Notes: generated by a model not told the origin, from the sequence alone. Counted from the stretch's first letter, positions 12,946 to 25,014 are shown. The stretch is 33,816 nt of DNA from Patescibacteria group bacterium (GCA_018968925.1 JAGWZI010000008.1:1-33816); one strand, 5' to 3'. Made by a program: numbers and translations.

Positions 12946-13230
12946 TCAGAGGATTTTCTTGACCTTCAGATAATCGCCGTCATGCTCTGGAAATCCGGCG
13001 ACGATTTTCTTCGTATTCGTTCCCGTCTCGGTCACGTCCGCATCGGGGCGCGTGATATTCCGGTGCTCGCCGGCCTGTTTTTCCTCGCCGGTCACGGACG
13101 TTATTTCTTTCAATTTCGCCACATAGCCCAAAATCGGCTCGATTTCCTTCTGGAATTTCGCCTTCTCCGCGTCAGAGAGCTTGATGCGCGCAAGCGTGGC
13201 AAGATGCTCGATATCCTTGATTTCCAACAT
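12946..13230 (-). CDS. gatC: Glu-tRNA(Gln) amidotransferase subunit C
   Basis: A 94-aa small subunit that wraps GatA and GatB together. The start I-x-H-L-A-x-L-A-R-I-K-L-S (about 6-20) and the centre I-L-G-Y-V-A-K-L-K-E are diagnostic, with the usual R-P-D near residue 62. The ATG at 13230 was chosen over a GTG at 13239 because a TGC-TATAGT element ends 7 nt upstream and family members begin at this point. It is immediately followed by gatA and preceded by ligA with a 39-nt gap. Confidence 0.92.
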   Translation of the reverse strand: MLEIKDIEHLATLARIKLSDAEKAKFQKEIEPILGYVAKLKEITSVTGEEKQAGEHRNITRPDADVTETGTNTKKIVAGFPEHDGDYLKVKKIL

Positions 13231-13237
13231 GAAAAAC

Positions 13238-13243
13238 ACTATA
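13238..13243 (-). promoter_or_regulatory. Extended -10 (TGC-TATAGT) before gatC
   Basis: TATAGT with TGC extension, 7 nt before the gatC ATG, in the ligA-gatC gap. Likely start of a gatC-gatA transcript. Confidence 0.6.
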
Positions 13244-13269
13244 GCACAAAGGAGAAAAATGAAAAACGC

Positions 13270-15817
<2,548 letters not shown>

Positions 15818-15818
15818 A

Positions 15819-16430
15819 TCAATATTGCAGGTTCGCGGCATAATTGTAGATGAAATCCGTCGAAGTCGCGGAGGTAAAACCGGACGGCGCGCGCCATGAC
15901 ACGACGGAGACGACTTTGGCCTCGGCGGGATTGCCGGGAGACTGGATGATGGAAATCGACCGCGAAAACATCGAGTTCGCGGCGGTGAAGCCGGACGGCA
16001 GACCGGTGACGTTTACGCCGAATGAAACGAACTGGCCGCTTGCGTTGCGTATGATTTGCATCGCCGAGGCGTTCGCCGAAACGGTGAGCGACTCTCCGTC
16101 GATGTTGCAAGCGGCGGGCGCGATGCAGAGCGAGAGGTTCGGTCCGTAGCCCGACGCGCCGCCCGTGAGCCAGTCGGCGGTCGACGTCGGCGCACCCATC
16201 GGGTTGCTTTCCGAATAGAGCGCGATGCCGTCGCGGATATTCTTCACCGATTCGACCCCTTCCTGCGCGAGAAACGACGCCGTCGTCTCGTTGCCCGACA
16301 ACACGGCGTCGGTCAGGCCCTTCTCGGCAATGACCATCGGGCTCGCGATCGCGATCATGAGGATCGAGATGGCGACGAGCGCCTCGATGAGCGTGAAGCC
16401 GGTATTTTTTTGTGCAGGGAAGAAACGCAT
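15819..16430 (-). CDS. PilV-like minor pilin (prepilin)
   Basis: A 203-aa prepilin. The class III signal N-T-G-F-T-L-I-E-A-L-V-A-I (cleavage after G, with Glu at +5 of the mature protein) starts at about residue 9, followed by the hydrophobic alpha1-N helix. Downstream are an A-Q-E-G-V-E-S-V-K-N-I-R-D segment common in PilV/GspI-like proteins and a beta-rich C-terminal domain with one Cys pair. The ATG at 16430 leaves a leader of about 10 residues; the longer open frame upstream is Arg/Ser-rich and overlaps the preceding gene. The product is expected to be processed by PilD (17033-17803). Confidence 0.85.
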   Translation of the reverse strand: MRFFPAQKNTGFTLIEALVAISILMIAIASPMVIAEKGLTDAVLSGNETTASFLAQEGVESVKNIRDGIALYSESNPMGAPTSTADWLTGGASGYGPNLSLCIAPAACNIDGESLTVSANASAMQIIRNASGQFVSFGVNVTGLPSGFTAANSMFSRSISIIQSPGNPAEAKVVSVVSWRAPSGFTSATSTDFIYNYAANLQY

Positions 16431-16431
16431 G

Positions 16432-17010
16432 TCAGTTGCGGAGGCGTTCCGATGCGGCCGTCTCGATGTCGAATTCGGTGCTCGTGCCGTTTTTGAACGG
16501 GACAAAGCCCGTCGCCGTGATGACGACGCGCGGCTGGACATTTGCGCCCCCATATACGGAGAATGCCATGTTCGTGATGGTCACCGTCGAGGTCGGCGCT
16601 GTCACGCTCTGCCATCCGGAGACGCCCGCGCAATTGGCGCCGGTGCAGAGCGTCTCGAGATTGCCCATGCCGGGAGCGAGCGCGGAACTTTGCAGGAACT
16701 TGTATTCGATCGTATCACCGGACGGATCGAGATATTGGACGGCCGAACCGCCGGAACAGCTCGCGGTCCAGGTCGTCCCGTCGATCGAACACGCGTAACT
16801 CGTCCCCGAGCGGATGCCGCGCGCCATCTGGCCGACGGCGAACGAAACATTGTCCATCACGGTCTTCAGGGACTGCGAGCGGTCGTTCGCGCCGATGATG
16901 GAAACAAGCGCGCCGATGGCAGAAGTCATGACGACGGTAAAGATCGCCGTCGCCACGAGCATCTCGACGAGCGTGAATCCCTTCTCTCTGCTGTGCGCAG
17001 GACCCGACAT
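16432..17010 (-). CDS. PilW-like minor pilin (prepilin)
   Basis: A 192-aa prepilin with class III signal E-K-G-F-T-L-V-E-M-L-V-A-T at about residues 9-21, then a hydrophobic helix. The soluble part includes G-Q-M-A-R-G-I-R and a Cys-containing beta region. Composition and position (first of the minor-pilin trio) fit PilW/GspJ. It ends 1 nt before the PilV-like start. A TGG-TATACT element 9 nt before the ATG would give the trio plus ligA their own transcript start. Confidence 0.85.
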   Translation of the reverse strand: MSGPAHSREKGFTLVEMLVATAIFTVVMTSAIGALVSIIGANDRSQSLKTVMDNVSFAVGQMARGIRSGTSYACSIDGTTWTASCSGGSAVQYLDPSGDTIEYKFLQSSALAPGMGNLETLCTGANCAGVSGWQSVTAPTSTVTITNMAFSVYGGANVQPRVVITATGFVPFKNGTSTEFDIETAASERLRN

Positions 17011-17019
17011 TATGCGGAT

Positions 17020-17025
17020 AGTATA
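17020..17025 (-). promoter_or_regulatory. Extended -10 (TGG-TATACT) before the minor-pilin trio
   Basis: TATACT with TGG extension, 9 nt before the ATG at 17010, in the 22-nt gap after pilD. Confidence 0.5.
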
Positions 17026-17032
17026 CCACGCG

Positions 17033-17803
17033 CTATCCGAAGTGGAGAACGGCGAGCAGGTTCCAGGAAACGAAAAGCTCGAAGAAAAACGCGGCGATGA
17101 TGAAGGGTGCGAACGGGATCGCGCTTTTCATGCCGATAGCGAGGCGCGACGGACGGATTTTCTCGAGACCGATAAGGAGAAGGCCGACCGCCGCCCCCGC
17201 CCAGAACGACACGACGATGGCGGAAATTCCGAGCGAGAAACCGAGCATCCAGCCGATACCAAGCGCGAGCTTCGCGTCGCCGAGCCCCATCCACTTCCCC
17301 CGCGACACGAGCCAGAACAGGGCGAAAAAAGAAAAGAGGAGAAAGCCTGCGAGAAAATCGAGGCCGTTCCACCCGCGCGAGACGATCATGAATGCGAGCG
17401 CGGCAATATCGAAAACGGCGACGAGCCCGTCCGGAATGATCATGTGCAGCAAATCATACGCGCCGATGGCGATGAGCGCCGAGATGGCGACAAGCGAGAC
17501 GAAAAACGATGAGGAGAAACCGAACGCGAAGAATGCGAGCGTGAAAAACCCGGCGGTCAAAAATTCGACGAGCGGGTATTGGATCGAGATCCTGCTTTTG
17601 CACTTCCGGCATTTGCCGCCGATGAGCAGAAAACTCGCGATCGGGATGAGTTCGTACCAGGAAAGCGTCCGGCCGCAGCTGAAACATTTCGACCGGCCCG
17701 CCGCGATGGAAAGACCGGTGCCATAGCGCAAGACGACGACATTGAGAAAACTGCCGACGATCGCTCCGAACAGAAAGACGAATATCGCGGAAAGCGCGGT
17801 CAT
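17033..17803 (-). CDS. pilD: Prepilin peptidase / N-methyltransferase PilD
   Basis: A 256-aa polytopic membrane enzyme that cleaves prepilin leaders and methylates the new N-terminus. The N-terminal G-x-x-V-G-S-F-L-N-V-V motif (14-24) and two zinc-binding CxxC pairs (C40/C43, C65/C68) mark the methyltransferase-containing form. The aspartyl-protease residues are D117 (G-A-Y-D) and D176 (G-L-G-D-A-K-L). About seven to eight TM helices are visible. Its ATG overlaps the stop of the preceding pseudopilin by 4 nt (ATGA), so the two are translationally coupled. It serves all the prepilins encoded nearby. Confidence 0.96.
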   Translation of the reverse strand: MTALSAIFVFLFGAIVGSFLNVVVLRYGTGLSIAAGRSKCFSCGRTLSWYELIPIASFLLIGGKCRKCKSRISIQYPLVEFLTAGFFTLAFFAFGFSSSFFVSLVAISALIAIGAYDLLHMIIPDGLVAVFDIAALAFMIVSRGWNGLDFLAGFLLFSFFALFWLVSRGKWMGLGDAKLALGIGWMLGFSLGISAIVVSFWAGAAVGLLLIGLEKIRPSRLAIGMKSAIPFAPFIIAAFFFELFVSWNLLAVLHFG

Positions 17804-18306
17804 TGCGGCATCACGTCGTAATAGAGCGGCGGCAACGATGCCGGCGTCTCTTGGCTCGCATCACCGGAATTGCAGAGATAGAAACTGCCGCCGTTCGTGA
17901 ACGTCGGGGAAAGGGCGTACGAGCTGAAATCCCTCGCCGAAGCGAGATAGCTGTTCGACACCTCGAATACCGTCCAGAGCTCGTATGACGTGCAGATGGA
18001 CGACCCTTGCGACTCCGTGAGGGGCACGTAATGATAGGCGTAATTGCTCCCCGACGGCGATCCGGACGGCGGCACCGGCATCGCGGCGAGATACTGCGGA
18101 ACAAGGGCGGCGGTCGAGGTCGGATAGAAGCCCGTGCGGTTCGCATACGCTTCGAGCGAGAGCTGGAGCGAGCCGAGATCGGCGACGCGCTTCTTGTCGC
18201 GCGAGCCGGCCTGGGCGTTCGAGAAAGAACTGTAAGCGATAGCCGTGAGAATGACGATGATGGCGATGACGATGAGAAGCTCGATGAGCGTGAATCCTTT
18301 CCTCAT
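17800..18306 (-). CDS. Type II secretion/pilus pseudopilin (GspG-like)
   Basis: A 168-aa prepilin. The leader M-R-K-G is cleaved before F-T-L-I-E-L-L-I-V-I-A-I-I (Glu at +5). The mature body has S-R-D-x-K-R-x-A-D-L-x-x-L-Q-x-x-L-E-x-Y-x-x-x-x-G-x-Y-P, the pattern of GspG/PilE-type pseudopilins, then P-x-x-L-A-A-M-P and Tyr/Ser-rich loops with a Cys pair. It overlaps pilD by 4 nt. The TAGAAT element 6 nt before the ATG suggests a leaderless start after the terminator at 18337-18362. It is more likely a minor or assembly pilin than the main subunit. Confidence 0.88.
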   Translation of the reverse strand: MRKGFTLIELLIVIAIIVILTAIAYSSFSNAQAGSRDKKRVADLGSLQLSLEAYANRTGFYPTSTAALVPQYLAAMPVPPSGSPSGSNYAYHYVPLTESQGSSICTSYELWTVFEVSNSYLASARDFSSYALSPTFTNGGSFYLCNSGDASQETPASLPPLYYDVMPQ

Positions 18307-18312
18307 GCCGAT

Positions 18313-18318
18313 ATTCTA
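18313..18318 (-). promoter_or_regulatory. -10 (TAGAAT) before the GspG-like gene
   Basis: TAGAAT, 6 nt before the ATG at 18306, directly after the terminator of the upstream pilin gene; not TGN-extended. Confidence 0.45.
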
Positions 18319-18336
18319 CCGCGGTTTCGGGCAAAA

Positions 18337-18362
18337 GAAAAACGCCCCGAAGGGCGTTTTTC
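18337..18362. terminator. Strong intrinsic terminator after the major-type pilin gene
   Basis: GAAAAACGCCC (18337-18347), CGAA loop, GGGCGTTTTTC (18352-18362): a perfect 11-bp stem with A/T tracts on both sides, so it can act in either direction. It separates the pilin gene from the genes that follow, which fits a short abundant pilin mRNA. Confidence 0.85.
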
Positions 18363-18380
18363 GTTCAAGAGCGGCGGCCG

Positions 18381-18818
18381 TTATTGGCACACGCCGTCGG
18401 AAGCGAGCGACGCCGCCGATGTTGAGGCCGAGTTGCCGTTGCTGTCGACGCACCACCAGGAACCGTTCGAAAGCTGGGCGAAGATCACGAACGCCGTGCT
18501 CGACGCGATGCAGGACACGTTGCCCGCCGACGCGTTCGACGTGATGTTGGAAACGATGTTCTTCATCTGCGGATCAAGCTGGAACAAGCTTGAGACGCCC
18601 GTGCAGGAAGCCGAGCCGAGAGGCGTCGACGTGCCGTACGTGTTGTTGCTGCTGTAATAGAGCGCGCCCTGTGCCTTCGCGCTGTCCATGGCCGCCTTGA
18701 CCGCCGCGTCGGAGCCCTTCTGCCGCGCCGAGTTCAGGGACGCGAGGACGACCGACGAGAGGATGCCGATGATGGCGATGACCACGAGAAGTTCGATCAG
18801 TGTGAAACCTTTTTTCAT
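18381..18818 (-). CDS. Type IV pilin, probable major subunit
   Basis: A 145-aa prepilin with a very short leader (M-K-K-G) and a textbook N-terminal helix F-T-L-I-E-L-L-V-V-I-A-I-I-G-I-L. The helix continues into N-S-A-R-Q-K-G-S-D-A-A-V-K-A-A-M-D-S-A-K-A, followed by a small Ser/Gly/Thr-rich head with Cys pairs and a terminal D-G-V-C-Q disulphide region. Size, the long leader, the strong terminator and a separate promoter make it the best candidate for the main fibre subunit (inference). It would be processed by PilD, polymerised by PilB/PilC and retracted by PilT. Confidence 0.87.
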   Translation of the reverse strand: MKKGFTLIELLVVIAIIGILSSVVLASLNSARQKGSDAAVKAAMDSAKAQGALYYSSNNTYGTSTPLGSASCTGVSSLFQLDPQMKNIVSNITSNASAGNVSCIASSTAFVIFAQLSNGSWWCVDSNGNSASTSAASLASDGVCQ

Positions 18819-18977
18819 ACTCGAAATAATGTATCGATACGATTATTGCTGATAAGTAGCTTGCCGCCGGGACTGTTTGCTCAGGACAGGATCCTTGGCG
18901 GATATCGCGATATCCAAGCCTACGGAAGAATTATACACCTCTACCGGTCTCTCGACGGGAACGGCTGTGGATAACTT
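18819..18977 (-). promoter_or_regulatory. Structured leader and promoter of the pilin gene
   Basis: A 159-nt gap between pilC and the pilin gene. A TATAAT (18930-18935) could start a leader of about 105 nt. The leader contains a perfect 16-bp palindrome, GGATATCGCGATATCC (18900-18915), which can alternatively pair as CTTGG/CCAAG, and a 10-bp palindrome GTATCGATAC (18831-18840) close to the ATG. No coding potential is seen. The long structured leader contrasts with the near-leaderless genes elsewhere and suggests control of pilin mRNA stability or translation. Confidence 0.55.
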
Positions 18978-20183
18978 CTAGACGCCGGCGTTCATGCTGT
19001 AGATCGGCACAAGGACGGCCGCCATGAGGAATCCGACGCCGACGCCAAGGAGGACGATCATGGCCGGCTCGATGAGAGAGACAAGACCGTCGATCTCGTT
19101 CGTCACTTCCCGCTCGTAGAAGACGGAAAGGGTCTTCAGGATGTCGCCGAGCTTGCCGGTCTCTTCGCCGATCTTCGCCATCTGGACGAACATGCCGGGC
19201 ATCTCCGGATGCCTGCCGAGAGTATCCGAGACCGAACTGCCGGCCTTCACGTCGTCGACGACGCGCTTGAGGATCTTTTCGTAGACGAGACTGCCGACGA
19301 CGGTCGAGGTGATCTCGAGGCCCTTTACCATCGGGATGCCGGAAATGATCATGGTGTTCAGGTTGTCCGCCACACGAGAAAGATAGAGCTTCTGGTAGAG
19401 ATTCTTGGCGACGGGCGCCGAAAGCTTGATCTCGTCGAACTCATAGGCTCCAACCGGGGTGCGGAAATACCGGACGACGAAGAATCCGCCGATGACGAGC
19501 GCGACCAGGACGATCCAGCCGTAGCTCGTGAAGAAGCTCGAGAGGCCGAGAACGATCTGCGTGTATGCCGGGATCGGCGTGCCGGAGTCTTTCAGGATGG
19601 CGCCGATCTTCGGGATGACGACGACGAGCATCAAGGCCATGACGGCGATGAACGTGAGGACGACGAATGCCGGATAGATAAGCGCCGTCTCGACTTTCGA
19701 CGTGACGGCATACGACCGGTCGAGATGGTCGGCAAGGTACATGAAGGTCTGGTCGAGCTTGCCCGACTCTTCGCCGGCGCGCACCATGTTCACATAGAAA
19801 TCGGAAAAGACGTCCGGGTGCTTCGCGAGCGCGCCCGATATGGAATCGCCGGCCTGTAGATCGTCGGCCACGTCCTTGAGCTTGCGCCGCAAGACATCCT
19901 TTTCGGACTGCATGGCGAGGAGCTGGAAGATGCGCAAGGCGGAAACCTGCGCGGCGAAGAGCGTCGCCATCTGCCGCGACAGGATAACCACGTCCTTCGT
20001 CGAGATGCGGTCGAAGAACGAGATGTTCGAGAAGAGCGTCGCGCCCTCCTCTTCCGGCTTGATAGTGACGATCGAAAGGCCGCGCTTCTGAAGGGCGCTG
20101 ATCGCCACTTCGATATTGATGGCATCGATGACGCCGTCCTGCGATTTGCCCTGCTGGTCAAGCGATTTGTATCGGAAGTTCAT
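18978..20183 (-). CDS. pilC: Type IV pilus inner-membrane platform protein PilC
   Basis: A 401-aa GspF/PilC-family protein. The N-terminal F-x-Y-x-x-x-D-x-x-G-K-x-x-x-G-x-I-x-A start is followed by two homologous cytoplasmic helical domains, each with the family hallmark G-E-x-S-G-K-L (near 138 and 340) and followed by hydrophobic segments (about 170-195, 218-238, 375-398). It is the platform on which PilB and PilT act to add or remove pilin subunits. It starts 4 nt after pilT, so pilT and pilC are co-transcribed. The length is normal. Confidence 0.97.
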   Translation of the reverse strand: MNFRYKSLDQQGKSQDGVIDAINIEVAISALQKRGLSIVTIKPEEEGATLFSNISFFDRISTKDVVILSRQMATLFAAQVSALRIFQLLAMQSEKDVLRRKLKDVADDLQAGDSISGALAKHPDVFSDFYVNMVRAGEESGKLDQTFMYLADHLDRSYAVTSKVETALIYPAFVVLTFIAVMALMLVVVIPKIGAILKDSGTPIPAYTQIVLGLSSFFTSYGWIVLVALVIGGFFVVRYFRTPVGAYEFDEIKLSAPVAKNLYQKLYLSRVADNLNTMIISGIPMVKGLEITSTVVGSLVYEKILKRVVDDVKAGSSVSDTLGRHPEMPGMFVQMAKIGEETGKLGDILKTLSVFYEREVTNEIDGLVSLIEPAMIVLLGVGVGFLMAAVLVPIYSMNAGV

Positions 20184-20187
20184 AGAG

Positions 20188-21252
20188 TTACATCATTTTC
20201 TGCAGCACCTTCGCGTCGGATGCGTAGCGGAAGGCGTTCTCGACCGTGATCTCGCCGCGAGCGACGAGCTCGGCCAGGCAGCGGTTCATGTCGATCATGC
20301 CTTCCTGCGACGACGTCTCGATGACCGAGGGAATCTCGTGGACGCGGTTCTCGCGGATGAGGTTCGCCACGGCGTTCGTGTTGATCAGAAGCTCATACGC
20401 CGGAATGAGACCGCCCGAAATGCGCGGGATGAGGCGCTGGGAGAGGATGCCGGTAAGCGACCCCGCGAGCTGGATGCGGATCTCCTCCTGCTGCTCGGCC
20501 GGAAACGAGTCAACAATGCGGGAAATGGTCTGCGCGGCGGTGTTCGTGTGGAGCGTGGAGAGAACGAGATGTCCCGTCTCCGCGGCGGTCACCGCCGTGC
20601 CGATCGTCTCCGCTCCGCGCATCTCGCCGATGAGCGCCACGTCGACGTCCTCGCGGAACATGCTCTGCAAAGCCGTCGCGAAATCCGCGGTGTCGATGCG
20701 CACCTCGCGCTGGTCGATGATGGATTTCTTCGGCTCGTAGACGTATTCGATCGGATCCTCGATCGTGATGATATGCTCGGCGCGGGTTGCGTTGATGTGC
20801 TCGACCAAGGCGGCCAAGGTCGTCGTCTTGCCGTGACCGACCGGACCGACGACGAGGAAGAAACCCTGCGGTTTGTCGGCGAACGCCGTGATCGATTCCG
20901 GCAGATTGAGCTCGGCGATCGAGCGGATCTTCTTCGGAATGAGACGGAGCGCGACGGCGACCGCACCTTGCTGGTAATAGGCGTTGCCGCGGAACCGTTC
21001 GCCGTTCTCGATGCCGTAGGAGAAGTCGAGCTCTTTCGTCTTGACGAACCGGTCGCGCGCTTCGGCGCCGACCATCTCGGTGAGGATGCCGAGAATGTCG
21101 GCCTTGCCGACGACCGGCTGTTTGAGGAGCGGCAGGAGGAGGCCGGCGACGCGGATGACCGGCTGGCGGCCTTCGGCGAGGTGGAGGTCTGACGCGCCTT
21201 CGCGGAAGACGATGCCGACAAGATCAGCGAGGATGGATTTTGAGTCTGTCAT
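20188..21252 (-). CDS. pilT: Twitching-motility retraction ATPase PilT
   Basis: A 354-aa hexameric ATPase that drives pilus retraction. Walker A reads G-P-V-G-H-G-K-T (136-143; the common form is G-P-T-G-S-G-K-S). Asp box, Walker B (V-A-L-I-G-E-M-R) and His box (H-L-V-L-S-T-L-H-T) follow. The C-terminal A-N-L-I-R-E element is the retraction-specific A-I-R-N-L-I-R-E-like motif, which separates PilT from PilB. It lies between the CheY-like gene (16 nt) and pilC (4 nt). Confidence 0.96.
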   Translation of the reverse strand: MTDSKSILADLVGIVFREGASDLHLAEGRQPVIRVAGLLLPLLKQPVVGKADILGILTEMVGAEARDRFVKTKELDFSYGIENGERFRGNAYYQQGAVAVALRLIPKKIRSIAELNLPESITAFADKPQGFFLVVGPVGHGKTTTLAALVEHINATRAEHIITIEDPIEYVYEPKKSIIDQREVRIDTADFATALQSMFREDVDVALIGEMRGAETIGTAVTAAETGHLVLSTLHTNTAAQTISRIVDSFPAEQQEEIRIQLAGSLTGILSQRLIPRISGGLIPAYELLINTNAVANLIRENRVHEIPSVIETSSQEGMIDMNRCLAELVARGEITVENAFRYASDAKVLQKMM

Positions 21253-21268
21253 GGTAATGTATGAAAAA

Positions 21269-21667
21269 TTATTTCTTTCCTGCCGTCTTCTCGTAAATGT
21301 GCGACACCTGCTCGACGACTTCGGACGGCACGGTCGTCGCCTTCACGATGTACCCGGCGACGCCGAGATCCCGCGCCCGCGAGACGTCCGACGGCATGCT
21401 CTGGTTCGTCAGCATGATGGCGATGGCGTGCGACGCGAGGCGGTTTTTCTTGATCTCCTCGTACACGGAAAAGCCGTCCATGAGCGGCATGACGAGATCG
21501 AGCAGAATGATGTCCGGAGAGAAGCCGTCCTTGAGCGCGGAGACCGCCGCGACGCCGCTTGGAGCCGTGCGGACATCGAAATTGTTCTTGCCGAATTTCA
21601 GGGCGTACATGTCGAGCAGAAATTTGTCGTCGTCGATGATGAGGATTTTCTTTTTCTCTTCCTTCAT
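21269..21667 (-). CDS. Single-domain CheY-like response regulator
   Basis: A 132-aa receiver domain without an output domain. The acidic pocket D-D-D (12-14), phospho-acceptor D57 (L-L-D-L-V-M-P), the Thr of M-L-T-N near 86 and the Lys of I-V-K-A near 109 are all present. It is phosphorylated by a histidine kinase, none of which is encoded in this window. Its position between the extension ATPase (pilB) and the retraction ATPase (pilT) suggests it regulates pilus dynamics, analogous to PilG/PilH (inference). A TGC-TATAAT element 6 nt before the ATG gives it a probable leaderless transcript. Confidence 0.93.
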   Translation of the reverse strand: MKEEKKKILIIDDDKFLLDMYALKFGKNNFDVRTAPSGVAAVSALKDGFSPDIILLDLVMPLMDGFSVYEEIKKNRLASHAIAIMLTNQSMPSDVSRARDLGVAGYIVKATTVPSEVVEQVSHIYEKTAGKK

Positions 21668-21673
21668 ATTTTT

Positions 21674-21679
21674 ATTATA
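21674..21679 (-). promoter_or_regulatory. Extended -10 (TGC-TATAAT) before the response regulator
   Basis: A perfect TATAAT with TGC extension, 6 nt before the ATG at 21667, in the 40-nt gap after pilB. Likely start of a cheY-pilT-pilC transcript. Confidence 0.6.
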
Positions 21680-21707
21680 GCACGCCTGCCGCCGCTCGAA
21701 AGCGAAC

Positions 21708-23414
<1,707 letters not shown>

Positions 23415-23425
23415 GGGGGAAAAGC

Positions 23426-23785
23426 CTATTTGATCTTCACGTGGATCGTCGTGGTCGATACGGCGCCGGTCGATCCGACGGGCGCGAACGGATTGTCGCG
23501 GCCTGCGGGCGGCGCGGAAAACGTGACCGTATTGTCATGCAAGTTGACGAACGCCGGGCTGAAGAAGAGCGTGTCGCTCAGATTGCCCTGGCTTTTCACC
23601 TGCTGCATTTCCTGCAACAGATTGTAAATATAGGCGGCATCGGAGGAATTCGCCGGCCCGGCCGCGCTGCCCGCGGCCACGGAGAGGGACGAATCGCTCG
23701 GCGCCGACCCGGTATTGCCGAGATACCAGAACGCGAGAAGCGTGATGAGTCCTGCTATGGCGATGGCGAAGATTGCTTTTTTCAT
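23426..23785 (-). CDS. Small membrane-anchored pilus protein (PilP-like by position)
   Basis: A 119-aa protein with an N-terminal hydrophobic anchor (about 3-23; no lipobox cysteine), an Ala/Ser-rich linker, a short helix (I-Y-N-L-L-Q-E-M-Q-Q) and a C-terminal stretch with G-R-D-N-P-F-A-P. A D-P-F-like motif and the place after pilO match PilP, but the secretin-binding beta domain of classical PilP is not evident and there is no PilQ in the window. It may be a reduced partner of PilN/PilO. It ends 11 nt before pilB and begins 1 nt after pilO. The gene call is confident and the name is tentative. Confidence 0.65.
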   Translation of the reverse strand: MKKAIFAIAIAGLITLLAFWYLGNTGSAPSDSSLSVAAGSAAGPANSSDAAYIYNLLQEMQQVKSQGNLSDTLFFSPAFVNLHDNTVTFSAPPAGRDNPFAPVGSTGAVSTTTIHVKIK

Positions 23786-23786
23786 G

Positions 23787-24356
23787 TTATTGGAGCCAAT
23801 AGGTGTTCAGCGTGACATCGTAGGTGTAGAGACCGGTATCGTTCGACGAGAATGAAATGTTCGTGATGTCGACGAGGCGCAGATTCTGCTCGAGCGCCGA
23901 AAGAAAACCGAGGAAATCGGAATAGGACGCGTTCGCCACGCTGAAGCTGACCGCGAGCGTGCCGTACGACTGTCCGGCGGACAGGACGCTCGACGCGACG
24001 CCCGTCGTCACGGAGAAATTCTGGGCCGCAAGACCGCGCGACGAGGCGATCTGGCTGATCTCGATGATGAGGCGCAGGTTGTCGACGTTCGCCGGCAGCA
24101 TGCGGGCGAGTTTCGTCTGATCGTCGGTGCTGATCGTGTTCGCCTTGTTCACGAGATCGTTCTCCTCGGCCACCACCGACTTGGCGCTCGCCGACAGGTC
24201 CTGGTATTTGGCAAGTTCGTTCTGCAAATCGACGACGCTGTAGGTCGTGTAATCGCCCGGAACTTCGTTCGCGGCGCTCCGGTAATTCGGATCGACGTAG
24301 CCGAAAAAGACGCCGATGGAAGCTATGAAAAGCAAGATGGGAAAGATGAAGTTCAT
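23787..24356 (-). CDS. PilO-like pilus alignment protein
   Basis: A 189-aa protein with an N-terminal TM helix (about 3-21), a coiled-coil stretch (about 40-95, with L-Q-N-E-L-A-K-Y and A-E-E-N-D-L-V-N-K-A) and a C-terminal alpha/beta ferredoxin-like part with S-F-L-G-F-L-S-A-L-E-Q-N-L-R-L-V-D-I. This is the PilO layout, and PilO pairs with PilN in the inner membrane. The ATG at 24356 was preferred to an upstream frame extension that overlaps the PilN-like stop. Assignment rests on topology and gene order rather than strong sequence signatures. Confidence 0.78.
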   Translation of the reverse strand: MNFIFPILLFIASIGVFFGYVDPNYRSAANEVPGDYTTYSVVDLQNELAKYQDLSASAKSVVAEENDLVNKANTISTDDQTKLARMLPANVDNLRLIIEISQIASSRGLAAQNFSVTTGVASSVLSAGQSYGTLAVSFSVANASYSDFLGFLSALEQNLRLVDITNISFSSNDTGLYTYDVTLNTYWLQ

Positions 24357-24363
24357 GGCGTTG

Positions 24364-24999
24364 TTATTGGCCTTGCGGCGCGGCGGCCGCAGCAACCGTA
24401 TTCGCGTACGACAGGTAGCTCGGATTCACGGTCGCCGAGAACGAGAACGAGACGCTCCCGTCGGCGGCGTTGTAGCTGAAGCTCGAGAGCTTCGGATTGC
24501 TGATGACGTTCTTCCAGTCCGGCTTGCCGAACTCGTCTTCCTGCGAAGCGACAGACGTCCAGCCGCGTCCGACGCCGGAGAGCTCGATCTGCACCGTCGG
24601 ATTGCCGCTCGCATCCTTGCCGCCCGACGAGAACGAGAAGTTCGTGAAGCGGACGTCGACGTCGGTCACCTTCTGGAGGAAAGCGAAGATCGGCGTTATG
24701 GCGACATGCTTCGACAGCAGCGTGCCGCCCGCGTTGATGCGGTTGTTGAGGTCGATGATGTTCTCGATCGTGGCCGCGTCGGCGACAATGCCGGTCTTGT
24801 TCGAGGTGATCCCCGCCTGTTCGCTCGCGATCTGTTGCGCCAGGATCTTCTTCTCAAGGAAGACCCACGCACCGAGACCGACGGCGACGAAAAAGACGAT
24901 GATCGAGAGCAGCGTGAGAAAACCGATGCCGCCTCCGGCCGATTTCGGCTGGGCGATCGGGGCTTTCGGTATGAACGATGTCTTGAATTGCGTATCCAT
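24364..24999 (-). CDS. PilN-like pilus assembly protein
   Basis: A 211-aa protein with a short cytoplasmic N-terminus containing F-I-P-K (the part that in PilN contacts PilM), a TM helix (about 27-50), a coiled-coil region (about 50-95) and a C-terminal domain with D-V-D-V-R-F-T-N-F-S-F-S and an Ala-rich tail. Topology and position between pilM and pilO support PilN. An AAAGGA purine stretch just before the ATG is one of the few Shine-Dalgarno-like sites in the window. TATAAT lies 9 nt upstream of the ATG. Confidence 0.78.
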   Translation of the reverse strand: MDTQFKTSFIPKAPIAQPKSAGGGIGFLTLLSIIVFFVAVGLGAWVFLEKKILAQQIASEQAGITSNKTGIVADAATIENIIDLNNRINAGGTLLSKHVAITPIFAFLQKVTDVDVRFTNFSFSSGGKDASGNPTVQIELSGVGRGWTSVASQEDEFGKPDWKNVISNPKLSSFSYNAADGSVSFSFSATVNPSYLSYANTVAAAAAPQGQ

Positions 25000-25008
25000 T
25001 CTTCCTTT

Positions 25009-25014
25009 ATTATA
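25009..25014 (-). promoter_or_regulatory. -10 (TATAAT) before the PilN-like gene
   Basis: A perfect TATAAT 9 nt before the ATG at 24999, with AAAGGA between them, so transcript and ribosome signals are squeezed into the 54-nt pilM-pilN gap. Confidence 0.5.

Noticed and set aside
20116-21192. Plus-strand frame of 358 codons opposite pilT
   Set aside because: Shadow of pilT with biased composition.
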